Source: Paraspadella gotoi | Lineage: Eukaryota > Chaetognatha | Direction: 5' to 3' | DNA: 64,000 nucleotides | NCBI GenBank assembly: GCA_051294375.1 | Contig: CM119263.1 | Location: forward strand, 10,438,703 to 10,502,702 | In this document: piece by piece, positions 45,786 through 56,870 of the stretch | Numbering within the stretch: the first letter of the stretch is position 1 | How the letters are laid out: the number at the start of each line of letters is the position of its first letter | Notes under the pieces: generated by a model | What the model saw: only the letters and a program-made list of their open reading frames with translations | The model's database searches: none | What the model was told of the DNA's origin: nothing | Translations under genes and position numbers: made by a program

Positions 45786-46682
45786 GCTCTTGTATATATT
45801 ATTATTTTGATAACTTAATTGAATCGTTTTTCTATCCTCCTTCTCCCTCCGTCGCTTCCATCTCTCCCTCCATCTCTCCCTATTTCTCTTTTCCTTTTTT
45901 CCCAATCTTCTCCGCGTCTCTTCTTTCCTCCCTTTCCTCCCTTTCCTCCTTTTCCTTTTTCTTTCCTTAATTATCTTTTTTTTTCTCAAGCGTCTCCTTC
46001 CTTCATCTATTTTATTCTGTCTTCATTTCCTTTTTTTTTTCTTTCTCCCATAATTTCTCTCAAGTCTGCTGTTTACCTCCATCTTCCTCTTCCTCCTCCT
46101 CCTCCTCCTCCTTCTTATTTTTATCGACTTCTCAGATCTAATATTTCAAAATTAGGATTTTTCGTTTCCTCTTTTCTTCTCTGGGCGTCGAAGAGGTGAG
46201 GGTGGCGCCTTTTTCACAAATATTTTTTTTCGTCGGGAATGTTGAAGATCGACCGACGCGATAATATATTAAGAATTTGGTCGTCGTCTTTGTCGTCGTC
46301 GTCGTAGATGTCGTCGTTATCCTTTTTGTTTTGTGAATTTTTAAGGCGTTAGTCAACACAGATTCCCGTCTCTCCCGCAGCAGAGCCGGCGTTGTTTTGG
46401 CGATTAACTTGGCCAAATCTATTTAAGTCGATGGCGCGAAGATTTTGACTGAAAGTCGAGTCTTTCTTGTTATCCGCGTCACCTTTTTTGACGTTGACGT
46501 TGACGTCAACGCGGTTCTTTTTCTTCAATCGTCAAGCTCATTTCGTCCAGTGTAATTTTTACTAAGTCTGACATTTTGATACCATTTTCCCTTAAGCCTT
46601 TTGTTTTCCTGGATTACGTGAATCCCCGCGTAGAGAGCCGATTTTTCCAAAACAAACTGACTTAAACTGAGGATTAAACAGA

Positions 46683-46683
<1 letters not shown>

Positions 46684-46775
<92 letters not shown>
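46684..46775. repeat. (CT)45 microsatellite
   Basis: Almost uninterrupted CT dinucleotides. Similar long arrays lie at 50,250-50,290, 51,113-51,199 (GA), 59,926-60,031 (GA, about 53 units), 61,846-61,914 (GA), 62,334-62,412 (CT) and 62,920-62,968 (CT). The spacing is a few kilobases and both orientations occur. Confidence 0.97.
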
Positions 46776-46779
<4 letters not shown>

Positions 46780-46941
46780 TCCCTCCATCTCTCGCTCTCT
46801 CTCAATCCTTACAACTGCACCAGCGTTTGTATGTATTTCGACCCCAAAATCAGAACCTTCTCAGAATCCGATTGTTTTGTTTTGATTTGCAGAACGAACA
46901 AATAAACAAAAACACAAACAAAATAAATCCTTGATCGTTCG

Positions 46942-47160
46942 ATGACGCTTTCCTCTTCTACAACTTTTGACGAAAAAATGGAGAGGAGGAGGAGGAGGAG
47001 GAGGAGGAGGAAGATGGAGGAGGAGGAAGATGGAGGAAGTAATTTGCCGCCTCGCCACCAGAGGGAAGAAGCTTCTGTTATTCTTATCCTCTTTTTATCA
47101 GATCACATTTATTTTTACAGTGGGTTTTCGCTGTATCGTTTTACTGTACCGGCTTCGTGG
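46942..47160 (+). CDS. possible coding exon with Arg and Glu runs, 73 residues
   Basis: ATG at 46,942 opens MTLSSSTTFDEKMERRRR, then a run of nine Arg and KMEEEED encoded by a (GGA)n microsatellite. A hydrophobic, aromatic stretch follows (ASVILILFLSDHIYFYSG), and the exon ends in phase 0 at TGG|GTAAGG at 47,161. The hydrophobic stretch could be a membrane segment. A possible acceptor (TTTTTACAG at 47,120) lies inside, so the exon may be shorter. No family is recognised and the repeat inflates the frame. Confidence 0.22.
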
Positions 47161-47298
47161 GTAAGGTCACGCTAGGGGGAGAGGGGCTGGGAGGATTAAG
47201 ATAAGTAAAACGCGTTGTGCGGGTGAGACAGGGTGAGTTTGGGGAGGAATCGCAAGACGAGAGACTGAGAAAGAGGGAGGGAGAGAGAAGGAGAGAGA

Positions 47299-47330
<32 letters not shown>

Positions 47331-47438
47331 AGAGAGACAAGAGGAGAATCTCCCGATTCCGAAGAAGCAATGAAGAATTTATGATATTTTTGTTGACGCC
47401 ATCGATAAGAATGGGGAGAGAAAACGAATAAATGAAGC

Positions 47439-47479
<41 letters not shown>

Positions 47480-48621
47480 AGTGAAAGAGAAAGACAAACA
47501 TCAGGGTGCAAATGTTGGTATATAGGGAACACATAAAACGCGGCGAAAATAAAAGTTAGAAGGAAATAAAAGCAAAACAAAAGAGCTTCCAATAACTGGA
47601 CCCCCGAAGTGCAAGGGATTTTTTCGCCTCTCAAGTCAACGCCACTTTCTGTTAAGTTAGGAAATGCTTGCAGATGGCCAAGCCTTTAATTTGAGAAACA
47701 AAGACACAATTGTGACTCTTTTCCGTTGCGTTTCAAAACGCAAGGAATGTTACTATGCTAGTTTAGGTTAATACTTTAATTTGTTTATAAACAACGACTA
47801 CGGCCTATCACAAAAAAATTTCTTGATTGATTCCTTCGCATTTCATTTAAAAAAATTCTTGATAAGGTGTTGTTATTTTCATTCTAAGATTTAAATTTTT
47901 TATTTCAGGGTATTATAGTCAAATAATTTAACGCTTTGAGAAGTGCCTTGAAGACTCAAAATATTGATTTTTCGCCGACGTCTTCGTCACCCGAGGCAAT
48001 ATCTGAGCTTCTTAATTCCCTTGCACAGTAGCATTCGTCATTTATCACTACTTATCAATCATCAGTCATCTCTCATCGCTCGTCACTCCTATCTTATTTT
48101 TTAAACGCTTGGGGCGTCGCACGACTCGCATCCCCCATAAATTAAAATCTTTTGCTTGATCTTATTCTCTACCTTTCCAAAAAAATTAGATAAAACATTC
48201 ACTTCGAATCCCGATTGACGGAATCTTTCGCCTAATAATGTTTAAGATTTTCATTCTCTGACCCTTTTCAGTTGACATTATTTTTTTGCCAATCTTTACC
48301 CTTCTAAAATTTCTCTATCTCGTCCTCAGCTGATTGAGAGAGTTGCCGCCCCCCACCTTTCCCTTCATACCTCATCTCCCCCCCCCCACTGTTTCTCTCT
48401 TTCTCTGTATTTCTGGCATTTTTTCTGCCACGGATCATTTTTCAACCTTTTATGTTCGCATTTTTTCGATTCGAAAAGCCTCAATATTTTCTTTTTCCTT
48501 CCTGTCTCGATTCGGGACGAGTACGGTTGGTGGTCGGGGGGGTTGGGGGGCTGGAAGTTGGAGGAAGAGGTCAAGTGCGGGAAAGGAGGAGGCAGGGGCC
48601 TCGCGAAAAAAAAAAGATAAG
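47161..48621. other. AG/CT-rich then AT-rich intergenic stretch
   Basis: GA arrays at 47,280-47,345 and 47,440-47,480 give long but meaningless frames on the minus strand. A strong acceptor (CTATCTCGTCCTCAG at 48,330) is followed by a frame open in phase 0 to about 48,620, but its content is Ser/Phe/Pro simple sequence and no partner exon was found. Confidence 0.4.
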
Positions 48622-48645
48622 CAAAGGTTGGGCCGGTTTTAATAG

Positions 48646-48725
48646 TTGAAGCAGGAGCAGTTATCATCAATGTGCGGGAACAAAAGGCCAAGTTAGTTTC
48701 GGAGGCTAGAGCTCTGAAAAAAAAT
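48646..48725 (+). CDS. possible internal exon, helical charged peptide
   Basis: After an AATAG acceptor-like site (or ATAAG at 48,621) the frame reads EAGAVIINVREQKAKLVSEA and on to RALKKN, then a GTAAGA donor at 48,726. The pattern of charged and hydrophobic residues suits an amphipathic helix. A 67 base intron ending TTCCTTAAAAAAAAG would join it in phase to QEVPSSQYEHL and a stop at 48,828. The upstream exon must end in phase 1 and was not found. The opposite strand also has a 108-codon frame. I recognise no family. Confidence 0.28.
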
Positions 48726-48949
48726 GTAAGATACCTGAAAAGTCGAAAGGTTAAAAAATAATTAACGTATTAACGGATTTCCTTAAAAAAAAGCAAGAGG
48801 TCCCGTCAAGCCAATACGAGCACCTTTAAAGGAGCACGAGACCTAGGCGGTTTAAAAGGAGCTAGAAGCCTACATAGTACATACTACCGAACAAGCAAGA
48901 GGCACCGCCACCGTCCGACAGTTGGAAACTAGAGGGAGGCTGTCGATGG

Positions 48950-49106
48950 AGGAAGAAGATAAGAGGAGAGAGAAGAAGGAAGGGAGATGATGAGGAGGAG
49001 AACGAGGAAGAGGAAGAGGAGGAGGAGAAGATTGGTGAGTTTGGATGTTGACGGACCGAAGGCGAAACGGAATCCCCCAGAGGAGGCGAGACAAAGACAA
49101 TGGAAA

Positions 49107-49139
<33 letters not shown>

Positions 49140-49145
49140 TAAATG
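48950..49145. repeat. GGA-rich tract and (ACG)11 microsatellite
   Basis: GAGGAG repeats (48,950-49,035) and a perfect ACG run (49,107-49,140). Together they give long Ser-rich minus-strand frames (48,862-49,230) that I do not regard as a gene. Confidence 0.85.
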
Positions 49146-49239
49146 ATATCGACGTCGGTAATGATGTCGAACCGTCCCCTTCTCTTCGTCGTGGGACGAG
49201 AGACAATTCGTCTTGAATACTTAATTCCAAACTCTTTTT

Positions 49240-49370
49240 TTTTTTTCAACGACGTGATTTCATAACCTCGAGTATTCGAGGAGTAACTCGACGTGTAAGT
49301 CTTTTTTCGGTGTATCAATCTTACGTTTAAAACGCTGATAACTCGGCTAATGATTCATCGTTTTAGTTAT
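49240..49370 (+). repeat. diverged member of palindromic repeat family
   Basis: Motif order matches the other copies: CCTCGAGTATTCGAGGAG (palindrome), AACTCGACGTGTAAG, TTTTCGGT, then CTTACGTTTAAAACGCTGAT and AACTCGGC. The GGTC array seen in the better copies is missing. Confidence 0.6.
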
Positions 49371-49852
49371 ATACTTTGTAGATATGAGATACTTTTCCAG
49401 TCACGTGATCGTCCAAATGACCAGAAAGGGCATGTTACAAAATAAAGATACTTTTGATTTTGCCACGTCATGTTATTCCCGCAAAACCTAAATAAACAAT
49501 GGAAACTTAAGCAATAACGACGGACGAAAATGTCGAGAATTTATGACAAAAGAAAACACTAAATAAATAAACTCGTTAAAGTCTCAACGAAACACTGANN
49601 NNNNNNNNNNNNNNNNATGAAAAATCAGTCGCGATGAATCTCAAAGCAATTTAAAAAACGACGACGACGACGACGACGATCGAGACTCACCATCGATTTT
49701 CTTCTTCCTCGGGGAATTTATGCAGATAACTAAAGATAATGAAATCCTCACCTTAACTTACCCTCACTTCCTCCTCCTCTTCCTCCTCCTCCTCCTTTTC
49801 ATCATGAAAGTCTTTATCGCCGCTGTAAAGTCGACATCCACTTGCGACGTCG

Positions 49853-49902
49853 TCGACGCTGCCGACGCTGCCGACGCTGACGACGCTGCCGACGCTGCCG
49901 AA
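49853..49902. repeat. 9 bp tandem repeat GACGCTGCC
   Basis: Five units, one with a change to GACGCTGAC. The minus strand reads a Gly-Ser-Val repeat followed by Asp/Glu residues and a GTAAGT donor near 49,757, but the joined product ends almost at once, so no gene is called. Confidence 0.8.
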
Positions 49903-50229
49903 CTTTGGCGACAACAACCTACAACGTCTTTGTTTCACGCCCGACTCGTAGCTACTTACATTTATACTAATAAGTAACCGTTTTGTATCGTTAATGTTGT
50001 CTTTTCAAGCAACATCGTAATCTGGACACCATGGTTCATTTAAAGCAGTTTAAGCATCAAGTTTTTTAAGAGTTTTTAAATTTGCAGGGTCAATGATAGA
50101 AGTGGACATCCAATATATACATCGCCCTGGTGATAAAGAAGTTTGCGTATTTAAGCAATATGAGGCAAATTTCTGATTAATATTAATTTATTAAATACAC
50201 TAGGAGCTTCTTTAACTCTTCTCTCAATC

Positions 50230-50247
50230 TCTCTCTCTCTCTCCTCT

Positions 50248-50295
<48 letters not shown>

Positions 50296-50416
50296 TCTCA
50301 CAGCTATGAATCAAATCCTTTTCTCAGAAAATCTCTCCTTCAAAATGGTGCAAATTTGCAGGCGGTAGAATCTTTTTTAGCGAAATTCGAACGGTTCCCC
50401 TCGTAGGACATTGTCT

Positions 50417-50451
<35 letters not shown>

Positions 50452-51109
50452 TCTCTCCTCTCTCTCTTCTTCTTTATTTTTCTCTTTCTATCTTTTAATT
50501 GGGGTCATTTTTTTTCTTTTTTTCTCTCGACTTTTGTTTTTCATTCTTTTCACCGCTTCCTCTTCTCCCCGGTTTCTCTTCCCGCTCTTTCCTGACCCGG
50601 ATGTCAGGTCCGACTCATTCTTCACAACTTCTCTGTTCCCTTTGACTTTTGCGTCTGTGACCAGCTCGCGGCGCGTGGGCGTGAATTAGAAGAGCTACTC
50701 ACTCATACTCTTATTCGTCATCTCCCTCTCTCTCTCTCTCTCTCTCTTTTCTCTCTCTCTCTTCTCTCTCTCTCTCCTCTTCTCTAATCCTCTCTCAGTT
50801 GTACCTATATTACTCGTTCTTGAAATCTGAACCAGTTAGTTTAACTAACTTGCCCTTATCGCCCTTCATTGTTTCTTTTTTATTCTTTTTTTCCTATTAT
50901 TTTGCTGACGGTTCTCGGTTTCTCCTCCCGATGTCATTTTCCTCTCACCACATCAAAGAAAATGAGGCCCCGAACGAGAATGATGAATTTTTTCAAGAAG
51001 GCCTCGTCTTCTCACCCGAGTCGGGGGGGGTGGTGATGGGAGGGAGAAAAACTGGCCAGAGAGAATGGAAAGATGGGGCAGAGAAAGAAAATACGATTGG
51101 GAAAAAGTG

Positions 51110-51175
<66 letters not shown>

Positions 51176-51230
51176 AGAGAGAGGGAGAGAGAAGAGAGAC
51201 GCGCTAAATGGTCGGCGAGGTTTACGATTG
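50230..51230. other. CT/GA microsatellite-dominated interval
   Basis: Three CT blocks (50,230-50,300, 50,413-50,470, 50,724-50,785) and one GA block (51,113-51,199) separate short unique stretches. A minus-strand phrase MLLFEAENEESTTIVNLADH (from 51,267) looks protein-like but runs straight into the microsatellite. No gene is called. Confidence 0.5.
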
Positions 51231-51436
51231 TCGTACTTTCTTCGTTTTCTGCTTCGAATAATAGCATTTATTGGACATCCAATTTCCCAAAGATTCTTAT
51301 ATATTTCGGCGTTTGAAAGTCTCTACACAAACGTTGACCATCATGCCCCGAGAAAGAGAGGAGAGGAGAGAGAGAGAGAGAGTTTTAGCGAAGTCGTTCT
51401 CCTTTTCTCGTTGTATTGATACGAATTGCCACTTAC

Positions 51437-51487
51437 CTGATTGCCCATGAGAGGCGGCGCTATTTGGACCAATCGACCGAGTCCCAT
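51437..51487 (-). CDS. possible first coding exon, 17 residues
   Basis: On the minus strand ATG in a strong context (AGAAATGGG) opens MGLGRLVQIAPPLMGNQ and ends in phase 0 at CAG|GTAAGT, a perfect donor. The upstream flank (51,490-52,140) is GC-richer than average and could hold a promoter. The next exon is not found. So short an exon can arise by chance. Confidence 0.28.
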
Positions 51488-52781
51488 TTCTTTCGCGTTC
51501 TCCTAATGCCTCACCTCAAGTCGTGAACCTCACCCGAGTTGTTTGTTTTTCATGTCGTTCGAAGACCTACAGTATTTTATACTCCGCAGTCCGCACCACG
51601 GATCTCTTATTTCATAATTACTATACAATTTTTCCATTTCGTTATATCCCAATCTTTATCCCCATCACGCCCGTTAGCTTATATAATTCCCTGTCATTTT
51701 TTTCCCCGCCCCTCCAACCAGGTCTCACCAACTCCCGCCCGCCTCATTTCTTCGCCATTACCGTGACGAATTGGCCTTTCATGAACCCAGTCGTTTTCCC
51801 ATTGCTGCCAGTGAGCTTTTCTCACTGGTCCATTCCTTCACAACTCGATACCTTCACATCTCCGAGGCCGACATATCTTTGCTTTGGGCAGAAATTAATT
51901 CGTCGGAGTGAAAGTATAAAACTTTCTATCCGACCCACGCCCGTCACTTTCGTCACTCGTATGAGCGAGGCTGGAATCGAGAACGCCCCTGGTCCGGAGC
52001 GACTAACGACATTCTCGCACCGTCGCGAAACTGCCAAAGCCCAACATTTGCCAAAAGCTTTGGCCTTAATGAAGTGTCCCTACGCGGCGTTCGATATTCC
52101 TCGCCGAATCGAAGAATCTCGGCAGCGGCGTTTTCTCATTTGACGTTGCCGTCCAATGCGGAGACGTCGTCGTCGCCATTGTCGTCGTTGGCATCGTCGT
52201 CGTTAATACTCTGTTGATTAAAATAAGAATAAAAATTAATAGTCTTATTAGAGTATTGATATAATCCTTAATTGCGACTAAGAGTATCGGTCCAAAGCGA
52301 GACAAAATCAAAGAAATAATATGATTAAAAACTCAAGATAAGATCAATTGAAAAAAAAGGTATTAATCTATTATTAATATATGTTTTTTTTCATTCCTAA
52401 AAAGTATGGTATAAAAGTACGGGAATGAGTGTGTATACAGTAAATTTACAACTCGACAGCAGGTCATGGTTCTCTTTTGTAAAAGCGAAAGTATCGTTGT
52501 ATTGAATCAGATTAGATTTCCGTAATAACATATTTTATCTTCCTTGTATATATCCAAGGAGCTTCTCTCGCTCTGAACCAAGTTAATTAACATTCTAAAC
52601 TCATTCTGCGACTCCTTTTCCTTCCCCTCATCGCCACCTTCGTGTTTAGTCTCGCACCCTTGTTATTAATCTACCTTTTTTCACCCGCCGTCTTCTCTCT
52701 TTTCTCGCCTTCCTCTCTTCACTGACAACCTTCGTTAACCACTCTGGTCCACCACGCCTCTTACCATACACCATTCGATAG

Positions 52782-52889
52782 CTAGCCACGGGCCACCACC
52801 TTTTCAGTCTGACTCTTTACTTCCCCATCTTTCGCTCTTGCGTCCCCGCTGAAACCTCTGGAACCATAAACTACAATTTCCGCCGACAT
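52782..52889 (-). CDS. possible short coding exon, 30-35 residues
   Basis: On the minus strand ATG at 52,889 opens MSAEIVVYGSRGFSGDARAK and continues DGEVKSQTEK. An AAG|GTGGTG donor-like site lies at 52,799; without splicing five more residues precede TAG. The composition is clearly protein-like for its size. No partner exon or family is recognised. Confidence 0.28.
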   Translation of the reverse strand: MSAEIVVYGSRGFSGDARAKDGEVKSQTEKVVARG

Positions 52890-53079
52890 GATATAACAAA
52901 CTGACTTCCAGTGTCAAAAATGGGAAGGGATGGAAGGAGGAGAGAGAGAGAAGAGTAACGAACAGAATGACGAGTCCGACAGAGAGCAGAGAGAGCAATG
53001 TAGACGAGTAGAGAGAGATGAAAGAGAAAAATGAGTACGAGGAGAAGAATGGGTGGGTATCCACACTATTAATATTAGA

Positions 53080-53257
53080 GTTGGCCTTTTTTCTTCGTAT
53101 CTTCTTTTCTTGATTTCTCCTCTCTCTCTTCTCTCTCATCTTTTATTTACATTCTTGCTCTTCTTCTTCTTCTCTCTCTCTCTCCTCTTTCTTTTTATCT
53201 TCTCGTTACGTTTTCGCTGTTCGTTCTTCTCCGCATACCGCTCTCTTCTCTCTTCTC

Positions 53258-53290
<33 letters not shown>

Positions 53291-53588
53291 TCTCTCCAAA
53301 ATTACTCTCTCGCTGTTATGACTCAACAAAATTTTGTCTCACCCTTTAATATCTTTCTATTGATTAAGAACTTAGAAGAATCAGAGTAAAAAAGAAGCAG
53401 AGAAAGAAGGAGACAAAAAAGAAATAAACAAAGGAGAAAGATCCGGCAGCCAGATATGAGGAGACATATTGAAGAGAGAGATGGAGGCAGAGACATCGAG
53501 GGGAAAGACTGAGACAGAGAGGGAGAGATTAATGGAAAACAAAACGACAAAAAAAGAGAAAGAAACGTTTCAGGTGGCGATTCATTTC

Positions 53589-53624
<36 letters not shown>

Positions 53625-54095
53625 AGAGAGAAGAGAGAGGGCTGTAGTAGGAAAGTATAGAGATGCAGAGAGTGAGAGAGAGAGAGGGGCGAAGAGTCAG
53701 CAAGCACAAAATTAGTAAAAGTTGGAGGGTGGACGCTCGAATTTGTGGTTTTAAGGGTTCATTTTGAGGCTGACGACGACGACGACGAAAAAGTAACAGG
53801 CAAAGAGTGCTAAACTGAACTTGCCACGCATATCTTTTTCACTCTTCTATTCAGTTACCACAACTAAGTGTCGAGTTTAAAACATTAAATTATAATAACA
53901 TTCAAAGAAAAAATCAGAATAAATATTCAAAAAGCTTTTTTCATTTGTTTTCATTATTCAAGTGCAGTGACTACATTTTTCGGCCGATAATATTTTGATA
54001 GAAAAGTAATATTTTGATAGAAAAGTAATTAGATAAGCAATTATGGACGTATGTTTATCTTTCAACGGTCACAATAAAACTTAAAGACCCGATTA
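53080..54095. other. simple-repeat-rich flank 3' of the membrane protein gene
   Basis: CT arrays (53,105-53,300), GA arrays (53,590-53,640), ACG repeats (53,772-53,788) and a doubled 20 base unit (ATATTTTGATAGAAAAGTAA near 54,000). No AATAAA is seen on the minus strand within 200 bases of the stop at 54,096, so the 3' end of that gene is not fixed. Confidence 0.6.
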
Positions 54096-54540
54096 TCACC
54101 ACAGACCCCACGCCATAGCTTCAACAATTTTCCCGATTTTCTCGGTAAAATTGCTCCAACCACGGAGTTGAATCTGACACAGAATGTCTCGTTTCAAGTC
54201 GCGCATTTCGACGTTCATGCTTATGGGATTCCCTTCCTCGCCCAGAGATAGAGAGCAACGCAGTCTTTCCTTCGCCTTTAATTCAAGGGCTTCCGTAGCT
54301 TTAATTAATGATTCAAAATTAAAGAGAAAAACCAAATCAGTGGTGAAAATGTCGCCGTCAACTCTTGACCAATAGCAGTAGGCGAGGGGTTTGAAATTTT
54401 TTACTTCCCAAGTCGTCAGAATGGGTAGAGTTTGATCTTTCATCGAGGTTTCGTTAGACCAGACGACCTTCACGTATGCCGGTTTCGTGTTGAAGTTGTA
54501 ACTGTGAATCGGAAAGCCTGAGTTAATAATTACGTTCGTA
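54096..54540 (-). CDS. exon 4, C-terminal part of the membrane glycoprotein
   Basis: Residues 528-675. It opens after a T-rich acceptor (ATAAATGAG) and holds sequons N557 and N658 and three cysteines. It ends AMAWGLW then TGA. An ATG within the acceptor region belongs to the same frame but precedes the splice, so it is not a start. A weak donor-like site (TG|GTGATA) overlaps the stop, so a further exon cannot be fully excluded. Confidence 0.75.
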
Positions 54541-56420
54541 CTCATTTATGTATAAAATATTAAAAAACAAAAAAAAAAACAAAAACAAAAACGACCCGTT
54601 CTTCTTTGAAAGGTTCTTGAATATGCAATTTAAAAGCCTGTTACTGAAAAACTCACTCGAAAAATCCTAAGGTGCGCTCCGGGAATTGAGACATCTTGAT
54701 GAAGGTAGCGTAGTCGAAGGTGTCGCTGTCGTGAGGCGACTCTCCCTCCACGATCTCCTCCAACTCTCTCCCGTTGGTCCGGACGAAAACCCTGACCCCG
54801 CCGTCGTCCAAAGGCTTCGTCAAATTTAACCGTTTCAATTTGGTCAAAGAATTATTCAACCAAGAGTTTGCGTTGATGAATTTAAAATGTTCGTTGAACC
54901 AGGCGGACTTCAGTCGATCCTCGAAAGACTCGTAAATTTTGAAATTCGAGACGCGGACGGCACGCGCCTGGCTGCTTCCGTTGTTGATAATTCCGGGAGA
55001 GGTCTTGTACGTCAATAATAATGTCAAGTCCTTCAACGGTTTAATCAACGAAAGGGAATATTTCTTGTCGTTTCTGATAACTGGCCACATTTGAAGTCTT
55101 TTATCAGTTGCTACCAAATCTAAATCCCATTGCGTGACGTTGCGATCGATAACATCAAGGTCAACGCTCATGTCGCAAACTCTCCTTGCTTGATTAAATT
55201 TGAAGCCAAAAAAGGGCGAAAACCGAACCTTAACTTCCTGCCCCCAGTGCTTCCTGTTGTTGGTGACCCAACGAATGGTCAAGCCTTCTTTCGTCGTCAT
55301 TGCGGACGCTGGAACGTCGGAAGACTTCACGCTGAAGGGACTTTCAACTCTTCCGTGTGAAAGTCTATTCTCGAAGTACATCAAAGGATTTAGTAAATTT
55401 TGATTGATCCAAGGATGAGCGAATTTCCCTGCAAATGTGAGAAACATCGGCCTCTTTGAGCAGAATCGAGGGTCGGATGGAAGCAACGAGGCTTCGGATC
55501 GGCGGAGAATTCTGTGTGTCTCATCCAGAACCATTTCTTCGAGGCTCATTACTCGAGAGGCGTCTTCTGTCGGCGATCGGAGTTTGTCTGGGTCGATGGG
55601 GAGGGATTTTTACCGATCGTTTCCTTCATTAGTCATGAATGAAGTAAAAACCGCCTACCTGCACCTTTCCAACGGGTGGACGCCGTACACGCCTCGACCG
55701 CCTTCATCTCCGCATCCTTTATACGCGCAGCTGTCGTCTCATTCTTAATGGCCGACTGGACCTCCACCCCGCCACCGGCGTCGACGACGGTGACGCCGTG
55801 GAAGGAGCAGAAGTCCAAGTCGTCCGTTATCCACCAGCGACTCCTAGTGGCGAAGGAATCGAGGCGATTCTCTTTCTCGAGCGTTTCGTCGGCGAAATCC
55901 TCGTGAAGCCGTCGATCGACGCTGCGACGGAGGGCGAGCCCTTCGAGTCGATCGGCGATGGATCCTGTCCCGCGGGCGACAAAGGCCAAACCTTTTGTCC
56001 AAGAGGCGACGACCGCTTGGACGTCGGGATGAAGGGGCGGAGATAGAACTGGGTGGTAATAGAAGGAACGAATCTTTCTTTTTTCAATATTATTATCATA
56101 CATACTAACCAATTTCGTATTAACTAAAAATTTTAAAAACAATAAAACCAATGCCTACCCAAAACCCATCGTTCCTTCGCTTTCGTCAAGACGTCGACAG
56201 TGAAACCAAAGACTACGAAAGAAGCCGCGAAGATAGCCAACAGCAACCTAATTCGACGCCGCAGGCGCGGTAGGTCAAAAGCCTGCCGTGTTAACCGTCG
56301 CTGCAGGCGGCGCCGCTGCTGAGAAAGGGTCATCGAGGCAAAGGGTCGATCTCGCCGCCGGCGTCTTTCGTGTTGGATAGAAACTGTGGGCGTGGCCGCA
56401 TTGTTGAAAACGACGTCCAT
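54096..56420 (-). CDS. four-exon gene for a type II membrane glycoprotein, 675 residues
   Basis: Exons on the minus strand are 56,420-56,159, 56,048-55,659, 55,587-54,657 and 54,540-54,096. All introns are GT-AG (110, 71 and 116 bases), phases agree (1, 1, 2) and the total is exactly 676 codons with the stop. Residues 1-56 are a basic cytosolic tail (clusters ERRRRRDR, RRRLQRR, RLRRR); residues 59-78 (LLLAIFAASFVVFGFTVDVL) are the only membrane span. Arginines before the span predict N-in, C-lumenal topology. The lumenal part has seven sequons (N190, N367, N420, N462, N472, N557, N658) and seven cysteines. This layout is shared by Golgi and ER enzymes, but I see no DXD, glycosidase or sulphotransferase motif I can name and do not assign a family. 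Start choice: first ATG of exon 1, just before the basic tail. Function is unknown. Confidence 0.82.
54657..55587 (-). CDS. exon 3, central lumenal part of the membrane glycoprotein
   Basis: Residues 218-527, the largest exon at 931 bases. Acceptor CCCATCGACCCAG; donor TTCGA|GTGAGT, with a stop immediately after the exon if unspliced. Four sequons lie here (N367, N420, N462, N472). An internal Met (residue 231) could be mistaken for the gene's start; the in-phase open frame to the acceptor and the upstream exons argue against that. Confidence 0.82.
55659..56048 (-). CDS. exon 2, first lumenal part of the membrane glycoprotein
   Basis: Residues 88-217. Acceptor TTACCACCCAG. Two donors six bases apart (AAAG|GTGCAG at 55,664 and GCAG|GTAGGC at 55,658) both give phase 1, so use of either keeps the frame and changes only two residues. 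This exon holds sequon N190 and the phrase ITDDLDFCSFHGVTVV. Confidence 0.78.
56159..56420 (-). CDS. exon 1, cytosolic tail and membrane anchor
   Basis: Residues 1-87 and one base. Starts MDVVFNNAATPTVSIQHE, then the Arg-rich tail and the single hydrophobic span, and ends KERWVL before GGGTAGGC (donor at 56,158). No other ATG lies upstream in frame before AT-rich sequence. A frame reading through the donor adds only a few residues before a stop. Confidence 0.78.
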
Positions 56421-56429
56421 ACTGATTTG

Positions 56430-56867
56430 AAAAGTTTGTCTTATATATTTCGCTTTAATCGAGATAACTCTAAAAAATAGATGCCGTTCTTGCCTCGAGC
56501 ATGCACGGGTTAAATTAAAATACTTTTGAGGGGTAAATAATGTTTTATAGCATTAATAGTACTCTATTTTTTGTCGAGGCGTTTCTATGAAGAAATGTAT
56601 AGGGGAAAAACTCAGTGATCACTTTGAACGAAAAATAAATCTTCCTTTTTGCCACAGAGTACTTAATTTCTTTTTCAAATATATAATATAAATATATCTT
56701 TTTCAAATATATACTAATATAAATAACTTATTTATCCCTGTACTTGTTCTAAATCCTCTTGAAGGATTTTTCGAGCTGTTACACATGAATCAACCGTCTT
56801 AAATTATTTTTTCCTCCAATGATCTTCCCTCTGAAAAATGTTCATTATTCAGGAATTCACTATTCTA
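56430..56867. other. 5' flank of the membrane protein gene
   Basis: AT-rich, without a clear TATA box at the usual distance. TATATATT at 56,443-56,450 is possible. A 35 base unit (TTTTTCAAATATAT) is doubled near 56,675-56,720. Confidence 0.35.
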
Positions 56868-56870
56868 TTT

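Noticed and set aside
46506-46574. Minus-strand 22-residue frame MSDLVKITLDEMSLTIEEKE
   Set aside because: Protein-like, but stops after 22 codons without a donor, and a different frame across the same bases looks equally plausible.
47167-47634. 155-codon minus-strand frame
   Set aside because: Ser/Leu runs from GA/CT arrays; no support outside the repeats.
48862-49318. Ser- and Val-rich minus-strand frames of 122 and 129 codons
   Set aside because: They are produced by the GGA and ACG repeats; outside these the residues are short and uninformative.
49730-49940. Minus-strand Gly-Ser-Val/Glu-run frame with a GTAAGT donor and a 32 base intron
   Set aside because: The joined frame stops after three residues, and most of the frame is a 9 bp tandem repeat and a GGA run.
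51523-52143. 206-codon plus-strand frame
   Set aside because: It lacks an ATG until 51,781, has no splice partners, and its composition is mixed; the minus strand is also open for much of it. Possibly a promoter-side GC-rich region.
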